Source: Bacillota bacterium (GTDB lineage Bacteria; Bacillota; Clostridia; Acetivibrionales; DSM-1351). Taken from it: a stretch of DNA of 64,000 nucleotides. Numbering within the stretch: position 1 is the stretch's first letter; the number at the start of each line of letters is the position of its first letter. The notes below the pieces were generated by a model that was given only the letters and a program-made list of their open reading frames with translations, ran no database searches and was not told the DNA's origin. Location of the stretch: NCBI GenBank assembly GCA_023444055.1, contig JAEZRV010000095.1, positions 93,966 to 157,965 of the forward strand, in the 5' to 3' direction. Below, piece by piece: positions 9,482 through 17,931 of this stretch. The position numbers and the translations under genes are program-made.

Positions 9482-9545
9482 TGTAAAGTTAACTTGACAT
9501 ACCATTTTAATTGTACTATATTAATAATGTAAAGTTAACTTTACA
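9482..9545 (+). promoter_or_regulatory. Promoter with two palindromic operators for the XRE operon
   Basis: TGTAAAGTTAACTTTACA at 9528-9545 is a perfect 18-base palindrome. A near-perfect copy, TGTAAAGTTAACTTGACA, lies at 9482-9499 and contains the -35 box TTGACA (9494-9499). The -10 box TATATT follows at 9517-9522 after 17 bases. One operator covers the -35 box and the other lies just downstream of the -10 box, an ideal arrangement for autorepression by the XRE protein encoded next. Confidence 0.85.
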
Positions 9546-9573
9546 CATATGAAGTAGAAAGGAGCATCTATGA

Positions 9574-9777
9574 TTGAAAAACAAAATAAAGGATTTAAGG
9601 GAGCAATCTGGTTTTACTCAGCAATATTTAGCAGATAAAGTAAACGTGTCTAGGCAAACAATTATATCCCTTGAAAATGGGAAGTATAATCCGTCTATCT
9701 TTTTGGCATATAAAATTGCGAAAGTTTTTAAAATGTCAATTGAAGATATTTTTATATTTGAGGAGGAGTTATTATGA
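9574..9777 (+). CDS. XRE-family HTH regulator (YvaO/Cro-type, 67 aa)
   Basis: A one-domain regulator: IKDLREQSGFTQQYLADKVNVSRQTIISLENGKYNPS is followed by AYKIAKVFKMSIEDIF, a complete Cro/CI-type helix-turn-helix. The start is a TTG at 9574 with GGAG nine bases upstream. An ATG at 9570 is in another frame and soon hits a stop. It overlaps the next gene by four bases (ATGA), so the two are translationally coupled. The double operator at 9482-9545 suggests it represses itself. Such regulators in Firmicutes usually control the small membrane protein encoded beside them. Confidence 0.9.
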   Translation: MKNKIKDLREQSGFTQQYLADKVNVSRQTIISLENGKYNPSIFLAYKIAKVFKMSIEDIFIFEEELL

Positions 9778-10181
9778 GTATTGATAGGTTTAAAAAGGAA
9801 CTATTATTTTCACAGGTATTTATTATCATAGGCTTAATTGCAGGAATATTAGGGTTTATATTTGAATACCAGAAAGGGCTTATGACTGGTTTAACAGCAG
9901 GATTTCTTCCCACAGGGATAGGCACATTGGTACTCTATAAATATGCTAAGAAGAAGCCTGAAATGAAAAAGAATATTGAGCTTGAAAATGAGGAGAGAAA
10001 TATATTTATTAATACAAAGGCAGGTCATACCGCATTTTGGGTTTCCTACTGGTATATATTTGCTGCTCTTATTTTACATTATTCAATAAGAATATCACTA
10101 CTACAATTTCTAATTGTAACAATTATCTTTATGCCTGTTGTGTACTTCATATTTGTGGTTATTTATCATAAAAAATATTGA
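9774..10181 (+). CDS. Small membrane protein coupled to XRE regulator
   Basis: A 135-residue protein with four hydrophobic segments, at about residues 12-30, 35-53, 88-104 and 108-130. Between the pairs is a charged cytoplasmic-type loop containing ENEERNIFINTKAGH. The E-x-E-R-x-x-x-x-x-x-K-A-G motif is typical of the small membrane proteins (DUF2178-like) found next to XRE regulators in Clostridia. GGAGG lies inside the end of the regulator gene and gives the ribosome binding site. Its function is unknown. The TTG/ATGA coupling implies fixed stoichiometry with the regulator. Confidence 0.7.
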   Translation: MSIDRFKKELLFSQVFIIIGLIAGILGFIFEYQKGLMTGLTAGFLPTGIGTLVLYKYAKKKPEMKKNIELENEERNIFINTKAGHTAFWVSYWYIFAALILHYSIRISLLQFLIVTIIFMPVVYFIFVVIYHKKY

Positions 10182-10431
10182 TTTTGGCAATGATATATGA
10201 GAATGCCTATGAACCTATTATCACAAAGGAAATAAAGTTGACCAAAAATTGAGGATAGGATAGTTTATGTTAACTCAAGAAATAAAACCTATGGGATTAA
10301 AAATATTACCAAATGCAGCTATTGTAGCAGGAACACAACATTCTACAAGCATGGTAATAATTGAAAAACATATATGGAACATTGTTACAAAAATATATTG
10401 ATAATGAAAGTAAGTTAAAATATAAACTACA

Positions 10432-10515
10432 ATAAATTGAAAAGCAGCGAAAATATTTGTTTTTGACATTAATTCTAGAGGTATATTTATAAGAAGAATT
10501 GCTTGCACGAAGAGT
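10432..10515 (+). pseudogene. RelE-type toxin, 3'-end remnant
   Basis: The frame AKIFVFDINSRG at about 10441 matches the C-terminal end of the RelE-like toxin at 19356-19753 (AEIFVFDINSRGDIYK), but one base is lost after AGAGGT. The DNA match continues past the stop (GCTTGCACGAAGAGTA here, GCTTGCCCGAAGAGTA near 19757). It is followed by the terminator at 10558 and YyaL fragment F3. A more degraded version of the same flank (TTGCTTGCACGAAAA) lies at about 13583. Only the tail of the gene survives. Confidence 0.7.
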
Positions 10516-10557
10516 AGAACTATATAAAAATCCGTATAGTATATAACTAGGAGTTTT

Positions 10558-10588
10558 AGCAGGGTAAATAACCTTGCTTTTATTTTGT
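10558..10588 (+). terminator. Terminator at repeat junction
   Basis: AGCAGGGTAAA and AACCTTGCT pair with one G-T wobble, followed by TTTATTTT. It is followed by TGTCTATTTTTATCAGTGTATTTAATAAA and then YyaL fragment F3. A nearly identical run, hairpin plus spacer, precedes F4 at 13634-13690. Confidence 0.75.
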
Positions 10589-10614
10589 CTATTTTTATCA
10601 GTGTATTTAATAAA

Positions 10615-10808
10615 TATGGCACCAGTGACAAGTGCTATATCCGATATTCAAAAATATTGGTTTGTCCTCGCTCGCAGCTCTTGCAAATGCTTCCGCTCCC
10701 CAAGGGTACCAGTCAACTGGATTTTGGGCATGTTGGAGGAGGTAGGGGGATTTTTCTTGAATTAGTTTGTTTGTGTATTTGTGTTCAGTGATAAGGCATC
10801 ACTTCCTT
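10615..10808 (-). pseudogene. YyaL 5'-end fragment, copy F3
   Basis: About 190 bases matching the YyaL start, very close to F2: HEKSPYLLQHAQNPVDWYPWG type reading, ending at the CxxC codons, then TTTATTAAATACAC. ATC replaces the ATG as in F2 and F4. The upstream part is shorter than in F2; similarity stops just after GGAAGTGATG, near 10808. Non-coding remnant. Confidence 0.8.
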
Positions 10809-11174
10809 AAATAAATTTTTGTGTTGGGTTATATATACCACTAAAGTATTATTTGAAAGAAAGTGAGTTTGTATTCAATATAAGATAAATAGACTATCGA
10901 GGAGAAAATAATTTGTTACGGGGGGATTTTTAATTGAGAGAGTAAATATTACAGGAATAATTTATTAATCATACATTTATATGCAAAAGAAATTATTGTT
11001 CCGTTTATACATATTATGTAGTGCCGGAATTAAATACATTAAATGAATAAAAAAATAGAGCACCGCCGTAGCGCTGCCCTTACAAAAACATCTGCATGTT
11101 TTTTGATTCTAGTAATATTATATGACTGCACTAAAAAAAAGTCAACCTATTTACTATATTAATAATTCCCAATA
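10809..11174. other. Gene-free stretch
   Basis: About 365 bases with no supported gene. A less AT-rich patch (ATAGAGCACCGCCGTAGCGC, near 11055) stands out in composition, but I cannot assign it. Confidence 0.4.
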
Positions 11175-12151
11175 TTACTTACATAAATGATCAATTACCT
11201 TTTCTACGAAGTCAAAAGAGCTAGTTATTAATTCATTTTTTTTAAAAAATCCACTCTTTTTTTTCATTCTAACATGAAATAGTTCCTTTAATTCTTCTAT
11301 TCTATGATGTTTTACCCTTTCTGATACAACTATTTTATATAGGTATAACATGCATGTAAATTCTAATATAGGTCTACACGACAATTTTTTTTCCTTTGGT
11401 TATTATTTATACTTGGTATTTTGCTAACAGCCTGACTTATTTCTGTAGGAGCTCTTGAAGTCAAGGGTGATAAGTCTGCTATTATACAATTATTATGTGC
11501 GCAACCATTTCTGAGGCTTTTTACTAAATTAATAATATTGTAAGAAATACACTGTTGTCCACAGATGCTATAATAAAATTCATAAAACCTGATAAATTCA
11601 CCAAATGATATTAGTTCCACCAATACCCATGATGGACAATCAACTGATATAATTTTGTTTTCCATTTTGCCATTTGCATTAGGCTGTTGCTGAATAGTAA
11701 AATATTTTCTTATTAAGTCACAGGTATGTGGAGATAAACTTTTAGATTCTAGTATTGTTTTAATATATGTATTTTGTGCAAGGAATTGATCAACGATATC
11801 GTAGCCATCTATTAAAACATTATTCTCTATATCATTTAATAATTTTACCTTTAAATCGTGTTCGATATCTAAGCACATCTTTGAAATTAGAAACCGTAAA
11901 TGCATATCTATGGTGGATAATTCCTGTAAATAAGCGAAATCTAAATCTATATATTTTCCTATATTCTTACCTAATCTATATTTTTGGTAATTTTTTCGAT
12001 AGGCGGCTGTTCTCATATAATTATTTCTTTTCTGAAGGTATAATTCAGCTTTTTCCTCAGAAGTATATTTGAATGTTATTCCTTTATCATTTTTCAATTT
12101 AATTATCAACTGTTGTGAAGACATTTTTGGTTTATCTGTTCTATTACTCAT
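11175..12151 (-). pseudogene. Abi_2-family abortive infection protein, frameshifted in an A8 run
   Basis: Two overlapping frames together make one Abi_2 (AbiD/AbiF-type) protein of about 325 residues. The first (12151-11363) carries RNNYMRTAAYRKNYQKY, DLDFAYLQELSTIDMHLR and LRNGCAHNN, all typical of the family. The second (from about 11392 to 11175) supplies the usual C-terminus: LYLYKIVVSERVKHHRIEELKELF and KKNELITSSFDFVEKVID. They join at a run of eight A on the coding strand (11385-11392). A -1 shift there restores the full frame. This could be a lost base, a sequencing error or programmed slippage on A AAA AAA. Abi_2 proteins are linked to phage resistance in lactococci. It lies between two YyaL fragments. 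Confidence 0.8.
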
Positions 12152-12615
12152 ATCTTACCTCTACAATGTTAGTATTCACTAAAAATTATTTTATCATTCT
12201 GAGTTTTTAATTTACAGATTAAGCAAACTATATATTAAGCTAAATTAAACTATAACATACCGAGTTGACTAAAAAACTACTTAACTTAAAGAATAAAATA
12301 AATTTATAAAACTTTTTTAGAAAATTTTAATATAAATGTAATATAATATTCTGATTGTAACATAAAAAGATATATTATTCTACGCTTTACATAGAAAATG
12401 AGAGCAAGGTTTTTTTAAATTTAAGATTAAAAACATCAAGAGTATGGCAATTTGGTATAATAAAATTAAGTCTTGGGAGTGTAGAAATAATGTCATGGAT
12501 TCTTTAGATAAAGTACAGCAACATTGAAATACATAGAGGACAATCTTACGAACAATATCACACTTTATGAAGTAGTCTTATTTACTACTTATCACTAAGT
12601 ACTATCTATTTATTA
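12152..12615. other. Gene-free stretch
   Basis: About 460 AT-rich bases between the Abi_2 and HNH-like genes. A short AGAGCAAGGTTTTTTT near 12410 resembles half of the recurring terminator but lacks the partner arm. Nothing else is supported. Confidence 0.4.
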
Positions 12616-13494
12616 TTATAAGTTAAAGTCTCTCTTTAAATCCTCAAAAACCTTTGATTTTTTAAAGTCTTCCACTTTTGATTTTGCCCTATTATTTATA
12701 ACTTCTCTTTGTTTGTCACTAATATGAGTTGCCAATTCCTTTGCATTATTCAACATTTCAATTAATTCATTACCACAGACACTTTCAATTATCTGATTCT
12801 CTGCTTTTATTACACCACTTCCATTTACGATTTCTGTATTTACCCATTTTTCCTGCTTACCCTTATTATAAAGAGTAAATACAACTATACCCATCATATT
12901 AGTTACTGTTGCATGTGTTTCAAGCGACTTATTAAAGAAAGTATAGCTACCAATACTCCGATGCATAGTTGTGTGAGGTCTTGTTGCTATTAGTTCTTGA
13001 CTAATACTTTTAATATCCTCAAAGAAGAATATATGGTGCTCTATTCCAGGTATTGTTGCTTGTTTTTTCAATAGGTAGTTCCTCATTTCCTTTTCTTTTG
13101 CTATCAAACAAGCCAATGTTTCCAAATCAATACCGACTTCCTGGGAATGTTCTACAAAGTCTAATATATCTAAATAAAGACTTCTCCAACTTACGGAAGT
13201 TAGAAAATAGTAGGCATCATTATCATATTGAAATTCTTTCTTATTACCCGTCATATAAGGATGAAAGAAAGTATTAGCGAATTTTGTTTCATAAATACTG
13301 AACAAATCCTCACAATCACCACACAATAGGTAATGTTTTTCGCTATCTTGCACTACCTTGTCAGGACTTTCTAAGTTACGGATTGCTCCAATTGATGTCT
13401 TTTTTAAGTAGCGTACAACAAACTTAGGCACAATATGGCTTAACTCTAATTCTTCAACTTCTTGCCTACACAAGGCACATTGCTTTTTTGACAT
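12616..13494 (-). CDS. HNH-like zinc-finger protein, putative nuclease
   Basis: A 292-residue protein. The ATG at 13494 is chosen over an upstream frame start because GGAG lies 10 bases before it and the following residues are the conserved zinc site. The N-terminus has CALCRQEVEELELSHIVPKF and then CGDCEDLF (about residue 57), an arrangement of two CxxC pairs around H-I-x-P-K seen in HNH-type nucleases. The remainder is mixed alpha/beta without known motifs and ends in a charged helix. It is flanked by YyaL fragments F3 and F4 and lies next to an Abi_2 gene, so a defence role is plausible but inferred. Substrate unknown. Confidence 0.65.
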   Translation of the reverse strand: MSKKQCALCRQEVEELELSHIVPKFVVRYLKKTSIGAIRNLESPDKVVQDSEKHYLLCGDCEDLFSIYETKFANTFFHPYMTGNKKEFQYDNDAYYFLTSVSWRSLYLDILDFVEHSQEVGIDLETLACLIAKEKEMRNYLLKKQATIPGIEHHIFFFEDIKSISQELIATRPHTTMHRSIGSYTFFNKSLETHATVTNMMGIVVFTLYNKGKQEKWVNTEIVNGSGVIKAENQIIESVCGNELIEMLNNAKELATHISDKQREVINNRAKSKVEDFKKSKVFEDLKRDFNL

Positions 13495-13576
13495 ATAATA
13501 CACTCCTTTTATCATATATAGTAAACAACTAATGATAATATAAAGTATACAGTGGTAAACATTGGAATTCAATAAA

Positions 13577-13690
13577 TACAAGAAAAATTGCTTGCACGAA
13601 AAAAATACGTATATTGCATAACTAAGAATTTTAATAGGGATAAATAACCTTGCTTTTATTTTGTCTATTTTTATAAGTGTATTTAATAAA
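13577..13690 (+). repeat. Junction repeat: toxin-gene flank, terminator and spacer, second copy
   Basis: These bases match 10490-10614: GAATTGCTTGCACGAA-type flank, an imperfect hairpin ending ACCTTGCTTTTATTTTG, then TCTATTTTTATAAGTGTATT. It leads directly into YyaL fragment F4. The hairpin is weaker here because AGCAGGG has become AATAGGG. Together with F4 it forms the longest shared unit of the array. Confidence 0.75.
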
Positions 13691-13910
13691 CATGACACCA
13701 GTGACAGGTAGAATAGCCAATGAATAAAAACACTGGCTTATCTTCGCTGGCAGCTCTTGCAAATGCCTCAGCACCCCAAGGATACCAGTCAACGGGGTTG
13801 TGGGCATGTTGGAGGAGGTAGGGGGATTTTTCATTAATTAGCTTGTTTGTGTTTTTGTGTTCAGTGATAAGGCATCACTTCCTTGTTTATCAAAATTCAT
13901 AACACGACTA
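13691..13910 (-). pseudogene. YyaL 5'-end fragment, copy F4
   Basis: About 220 bases matching the start of the YyaL-type gene, with the same ATC in place of ATG and the same TTTATTAAATACAC junction after the CxxC codons. The upstream portion reads TCATAACACGACTA and then changes abruptly at 13911 into fragment F5. Codon differences from F2 and F3 show that the copies have drifted apart. Confidence 0.8.
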
Positions 13911-13985
13911 AGATATGGGGATTTTTCGTGGATTAAGCAATTGCCTACTCTTTTTGGGCTAGGCTCATGGCACTCACCTCCTTGG
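13911..13985 (-). pseudogene. YyaL 5'-end fragment, copy F5 (short)
   Basis: A second, different YyaL start abuts F4. On the minus strand GGAGGTGAGTGCC precedes an ATG, and a shifted frame then reads NCLIHEKSPYL before homology stops. An in-frame TAG follows the ATG after seven codons, so the fragment is dead. Its leader differs from that of F1-F4, so it may be the remnant of the original or of a second YyaL gene. Confidence 0.6.
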
Positions 13986-14124
13986 GTTATTTGTGGTTAA
14001 TGTTGACCTTGAAGAAAGAACGTATTCAAGAATGGATTTCACTATTTTACAAGCTCGATATTTTACTTTTCCAATTATATATTAAGATATGAATCTTTAG
14101 TCCATTTACTTGAAATTAACACAC

Positions 14125-14163
14125 AAAAGAGACATGAATATAAGTGTTCATGTCCCTTTTCCA
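14125..14163 (-). terminator. Terminator of the secreted protein gene
   Basis: AAAAGGGACATGA and TCATGTCTCTTTT pair with one mismatch around a nine-base loop. On the minus strand the right arm ends in CTTTT. It lies 45 bases past the stop of the gene at 14207-15463. Confidence 0.75.
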
Positions 14164-14206
14164 TTATACTAATATGCACATTCTATTTATTTTTTTACTA
14201 AACCTC

Positions 14207-15463
14207 TTATTTTAATGCTGAAAAGTTAGAAGCAACGTCTTTTAAGCTGATAATCTCCATATAATCATAACTTCCATTTCCATAAATGCTATTCTTCAAA
14301 TGACAATAATTAGTTATGTTACCATAACCATCAGTCATAAATTTAATATAAGTTGTTTCTTCTGGATAGTTTGGATCATAAATTCCCATCAAATAATCAT
14401 TGGAATTTGCAATATCATACAAACAAATTGGAACTACTGCATGTTCAACTGAGCCACGAAGAAGTACTACAAGTGGTTCTCCTCTCCATAACCATGAGCA
14501 AAGTTGTGAATATGTTGTTATTCTACCAGACAAATTAGCATTATTTATCGATATACAACAACTATTTTTTTCTATATTGTAAAGTCGGAGGGTGTCCTGA
14601 TTGCAAAAAAACCATCCTACTGCTTGACCAATTCGACTAACCTTACTATCACTGCGTGATACTGTTATTGGATTAAAGTGGTCTCCTAAATTGTTTAAAT
14701 TATATTCAGATTGACTCGTACTTGAGTATAATGAATTATTGTTAAAAATATTTATTCCTTCCAGATTATAAGAGAAATTATCTCTTAAACATGGTCCTGA
14801 AGTAGGTAACAAGCCATAATAATTTAAAGATGCAACTGCTGCCATTCCAAAACATACCTTTACTTGCTTATTCTTCTCATCTCCATCAAAATAGTAATAC
14901 TTATCATTTGGAGAATAAAATCCATTGTAATTAATTCGAAATCCATTGTCAGCCTCTGGAGAATCTCCTACTAGTATATTCTCGCGAGAACCTAATTTGG
15001 GTACTGATAAGGATAATAGCGGTGAATCTATATGTAATGTATAACTTCCCGTTTCTCCGGACCAGTCATCACTAACGTAGCAGTAATATGTTTCGTTTTC
15101 ATTCAAATATAGACTAAACTTAAAATTATATCCATCTCCTCCTCGACTAGAGGATCTTTTCGTTCGTCCACTTTCATATTCGATTCCACCAGATGTATCT
15201 AAGGAGCCCGTAGTATATATTGTATAACGTCCAGTAACTGGTGCTGTAAATCTATAATAATCAACGTCAAATCCACTATATCTATCATTAAAATCAATTC
15301 GAGAATAAACTTCTGTACTTGCACTTACTAATGAAATTGTAGCAGCATTGTAATGTTCATCCCCAACATCATTATAAAATGAATATGATTGTGCACTAAC
15401 ATTCACTCTAGATAGACATAGAATACCTAAACAACATGTAACTAATAATAAAAGTTTTTTCAT
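14207..15463 (-). CDS. Secreted papain-like (C39-type) cysteine protease-like protein
   Basis: A 418-residue protein. The start at 15463 has GGAG six bases upstream and opens a clear signal peptide (MKKLLLLVTCCLGILCLSRV, cleavage after NVSA). Residues about 30-155 resemble a bacterial pre-peptidase beta-sandwich (DYYRFTAPVTGRYTIYTTG, YYCYVSD, GSYTLHI). The rest looks like a papain-fold domain: KVCFGMAAVASLNYYG supplies a candidate catalytic Cys, EHAVVPICLYD the His and GIYDPNYP the Asx. Likely exported and active outside the cell. Processing of peptides or cell-surface proteins is an inference. It has its own terminator and a 370-base gap upstream. Confidence 0.7.
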   Translation of the reverse strand: MKKLLLLVTCCLGILCLSRVNVSAQSYSFYNDVGDEHYNAATISLVSASTEVYSRIDFNDRYSGFDVDYYRFTAPVTGRYTIYTTGSLDTSGGIEYESGRTKRSSSRGGDGYNFKFSLYLNENETYYCYVSDDWSGETGSYTLHIDSPLLSLSVPKLGSRENILVGDSPEADNGFRINYNGFYSPNDKYYYFDGDEKNKQVKVCFGMAAVASLNYYGLLPTSGPCLRDNFSYNLEGINIFNNNSLYSSTSQSEYNLNNLGDHFNPITVSRSDSKVSRIGQAVGWFFCNQDTLRLYNIEKNSCCISINNANLSGRITTYSQLCSWLWRGEPLVVLLRGSVEHAVVPICLYDIANSNDYLMGIYDPNYPEETTYIKFMTDGYGNITNYCHLKNSIYGNGSYDYMEIISLKDVASNFSALK

Positions 15464-15861
15464 AACATTCTCCTTTATATTTATTTTCAATAATAAATCT
15501 ATAATCTTTTCTTTTATTTGTTAGCATAAATAGAATTAGTTGCATATTTTTATAATATAAATAGTATGTATAATACAGATTTAAAATTGCCGTATTATAA
15601 TAATATAACTTTAATTGTTATTTTTGTCAATAGTAGTATTATAATGTCAAAATTTACTTAACTGTAAATTTAAATTAAAACACAGGACTTATGCAGTTGC
15701 TGTAAATAATTTGTAAAATGCATTCGTCCTTAATGAGTGTCTGAATACAGAAATATAAATTTAGGAAAATTTGCAAAAACACTTGACATTTGAAAAGTCG
15801 TCCAATAATCGAAAAGGATGGTATTAATTACCATTGCTTTTAAATAAAATGGGTGGAACCT
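15464..15861. other. Gene-free stretch upstream of the secreted protein and IS remnant
   Basis: Nearly 400 bases, very AT-rich between 15490 and 15680. TTGACATTTGAAAAGTCG (from about 15784) may be the -35 region of the old transposase promoter. No gene is supported. Confidence 0.4.
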
Positions 15862-16177
15862 ATGAAAAAAGCAATTTTACCGAACTTTGAAAATCAAAAT
15901 CATGGAGCCGGAGGCGGGATTCCGATATTAAAAACAATGTGGGACAAATTGTGCATACCTACTGATAAGCAATAGAGTTTATTCTCCAGAACAGGCTGTT
16001 ATTGCATGCGCAAAGAGATGGAAAATAGAAGTATTTTACCGAAATGCTAAGCAGGAATTAGGGCTTACTGCCTGCCATTCACAAACAAAAGTGGCGCATG
16101 AAGCTCACATTGAGATGATATTTATAGCAGAAAATTTATTGAACTATATAAACTGGGAATTAAGACTTGTTTTTTAA
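15862..16177 (+). pseudogene. IS4-like transposase, internally deleted
   Basis: MKKAILPNFENQNHGAGGGI (start 15862) followed by LKTMWDKL matches the N-terminus of an IS4-like (ISPna2-type) transposase. After a stop and frame change the C-terminal DDE block appears: RWKIEVFYRNAKQELGL, CHSQTKVAHEAH and FIAENLLNYINWEL, ending at 16177. The middle, including the two catalytic aspartates, is gone. The E in KIEVFYRNAKQELG is the surviving part of the DDE triad region. I could not define the terminal repeats. Confidence 0.75.
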
Positions 16178-16308
16178 ACACTTATGTAGTAATAGTTTGA
16201 GAATTTTGAAAAGTGTTAGAAGGTTTTTAAGTAAATACTGGATATAGTTATCTGAAAAAGTATAGATATATTAACCCATGATATAATTATTTCTGGAGGG
16301 ATGATCAC

Positions 16309-16524
16309 ATGGACAAACTGGATTTAATACTTGAAAAGATGGAAAATATTGATATACTGGAATCTAAAATTGATAAAATACAAAGTGATATTACCGCATT
16401 AAAATCAAATAACAGATTGATAAATAGTAAACTTGATAGTTTAACAGAAATAACCTATACTATCATGGATAATGAAACAGAACATAAAATGAGAATCGAA
16501 AAATTAGAAAATAAAGTGGTTTAG
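16309..16524 (+). CDS. Small coiled-coil protein, 71 aa
   Basis: A 71-residue, highly charged protein with GGAGG eight bases before ATG. Leu, Ile and Met recur every three to four residues throughout (LDLILEKMENIDILESKIDK and on to HKMRIEKLENKVV), so it should form one long coiled coil. Proteins of this kind occur widely in Clostridia and phages without known function. It lies between two IS remnants. Confidence 0.55.
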   Translation: MDKLDLILEKMENIDILESKIDKIQSDITALKSNNRLINSKLDSLTEITYTIMDNETEHKMRIEKLENKVV

Positions 16525-16679
16525 ATTGAAATATAGGGCTATCAGATTGATAGCTTTATTTGTCTAAAATGAATTTGAAATTTCTTTCTCTATAAAGTCT
16601 GTAAGACTTTAATCAAATTTACATATAAGTTCATTATTTCCAAAACCAACTCGTTCTGTAATGTGTAGTCCCAAAGGTT

Positions 16680-16949
16680 CTAATGAACATACGCAACATT
16701 GAAATCTTTCAAAAACAATAGGTGATTTAATTTGTATTTTTTTAACCTATTCAATAGTGTTTTCTCTGAGTCCTTGGCGTATTTGCCTTTAGTGTGAGAG
16801 TTTTCCTCGTGCCCCTTATCAAGTAGCAGATCAAATCTACTCTCATAACTTGTGAGTTCTTCCTTTGAGAAGCTGGTTGTATGCTTCATTTTTTCTTTAC
16901 GGCAATTATTCATCTCATTAAATAGTTCCTCCATTTCTTTACTCCACAA
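16680..16949 (-). pseudogene. IS66-family transposase remnant
   Basis: The 89-residue frame carries the pattern of the IS66 transposase C-terminal region: MEELFNEMNNCR, LTSYESRFDLLLDKGHEEN, a GKYAKDSEKTLLNRLKKY block and LLFLKDFNVAYVH. The core (about 400 residues) and the end beyond the conserved aspartate-phenylalanine are missing. An ORF of this type with no other domain is a decayed insertion. Confidence 0.75.
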
Positions 16950-17091
16950 ATTACCACTTTCTTCAGAAATAGCGGGAAAAGTGTGGTAAGTTATTTAAAG
17001 TGGATAGAGATAATTTCTAGTTTATGGTATATTAATAACAATAGGTATTAGTACCTGATAATAATTCATAAATAATTGGAGGTATAAATAC

Positions 17092-17649
17092 ATGGATAAG
17101 AAATTAGTTTGTCCTTGTGGATTAACTTGTTGTGATTGTTTATTTTACAAAAGTGAAATTTATGATGCTGCCAGAAAGTTGAAAAAGTTAATAAAGCTGA
17201 ATGACTTGGATTTATTTCTTAAAGGAAATAGTATAAAAAAAAATTGGAAATCACTTTCAGAACATATGCTGCTAGGTGAGGAACAAGAATGGGAGCAAGT
17301 AGGTAAATATTTGGAAATATTTAAGGATATGCCACTTTTTATAAATATTCTTGATGGTATTATCAAATTACAATGTAAAGCAACTTGTCAGGAAACTGGT
17401 GGATGTTCTTTGGGAGGTAACACACATGAATGTCATGCATTAAGATGTGTAAAGTCTAATGGTTATGATGGGTGCTGGCAATGTGATAAATTTGAAAACT
17501 GTGATAAATTGGGTTTTGTTAAGGAGAGATATGGAGCTGTTATTGAAGAAAATTTAAGAATAGCCAAAGATAAAGGTGTTGAGGAAGTAAAGTCACATGG
17601 CAATAGATATTATGTTTGGCAGAGAAAAAAATATGGAGATGAAATTTAA
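17092..17649 (+). CDS. DUF3795 cysteine-rich protein
   Basis: A 185-residue protein with GGAGG ten bases before ATG. The N-terminus CPCGLTCCDCLFYKSE and the later CSLGGNTHECHALRCV and CWQCDKFENC blocks provide more than ten cysteines arranged as in DUF3795 proteins, which are common in Clostridia and probably bind zinc or an iron-sulfur cluster. No signal peptide. Function unknown. It is followed by a Doc-toxin remnant. Confidence 0.8.
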   Translation: MDKKLVCPCGLTCCDCLFYKSEIYDAARKLKKLIKLNDLDLFLKGNSIKKNWKSLSEHMLLGEEQEWEQVGKYLEIFKDMPLFINILDGIIKLQCKATCQETGGCSLGGNTHECHALRCVKSNGYDGCWQCDKFENCDKLGFVKERYGAVIEENLRIAKDKGVEEVKSHGNRYYVWQRKKYGDEI

Positions 17650-17658
17650 GGAGTTAGC

Positions 17659-17799
17659 ATGTTAATTTTACTTAAAATGAACAATATTAAGGTAAGCTAT
17701 ACACAGCAGGAATTAATTGGAATTGACATTAAAACAGCAGAAGGAATGCTGAAGGAGAAAGACATCTTAAATTGTATAAATGAACATATTGTTAATTAA
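17659..17799 (+). pseudogene. Doc/Fic-type toxin, C-terminal remnant
   Basis: A 46-codon frame reads MLILLKMNNIKVSYTQQELI and ends EKDILNCINEHIVN. This matches the C-terminal helices of Doc (death-on-curing) toxins, where a small helix, S-Y-T-Q-x-E-L and a final I-x-x-W/C-I-x-x-H occur. The Fic motif region is absent. GGAG precedes the ATG, so a short peptide might still be made. It sits directly before the recurring terminator at 17811. Confidence 0.6.
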
Positions 17800-17810
17800 A
17801 TTTTTATATT

Positions 17811-17875
17811 AGCAGGGGTATATAACCTTGCTTTTATTTTTGTCTAGTTTATTGGTGTATTTAATAATATACTTA
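17811..17875 (+). terminator. Terminator plus junction spacer without YyaL fragment
   Basis: AGCAGGGGTAT and ATAACCTTGCT pair and are followed by TTTATTTTTGTC. The next bases (TAGTTTATTGGTGTATTTAAT) match the spacer before F3 and F4, but no YyaL fragment follows. This is the fourth occurrence of the same terminator-plus-spacer module. Confidence 0.75.
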
Positions 17876-17931
17876 AGGCTTTTTTGCTTTCCATATGTAT
17901 CTCCATTGCTTTATTGCAAGTCTGCCAAATA

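Noticed and set aside
10267..10401. 44-codon frame between the XRE pair and the RelE remnant
   Set aside because: A start and weak ribosome binding site exist, but the peptide has no recognisable family and lies in decayed DNA.
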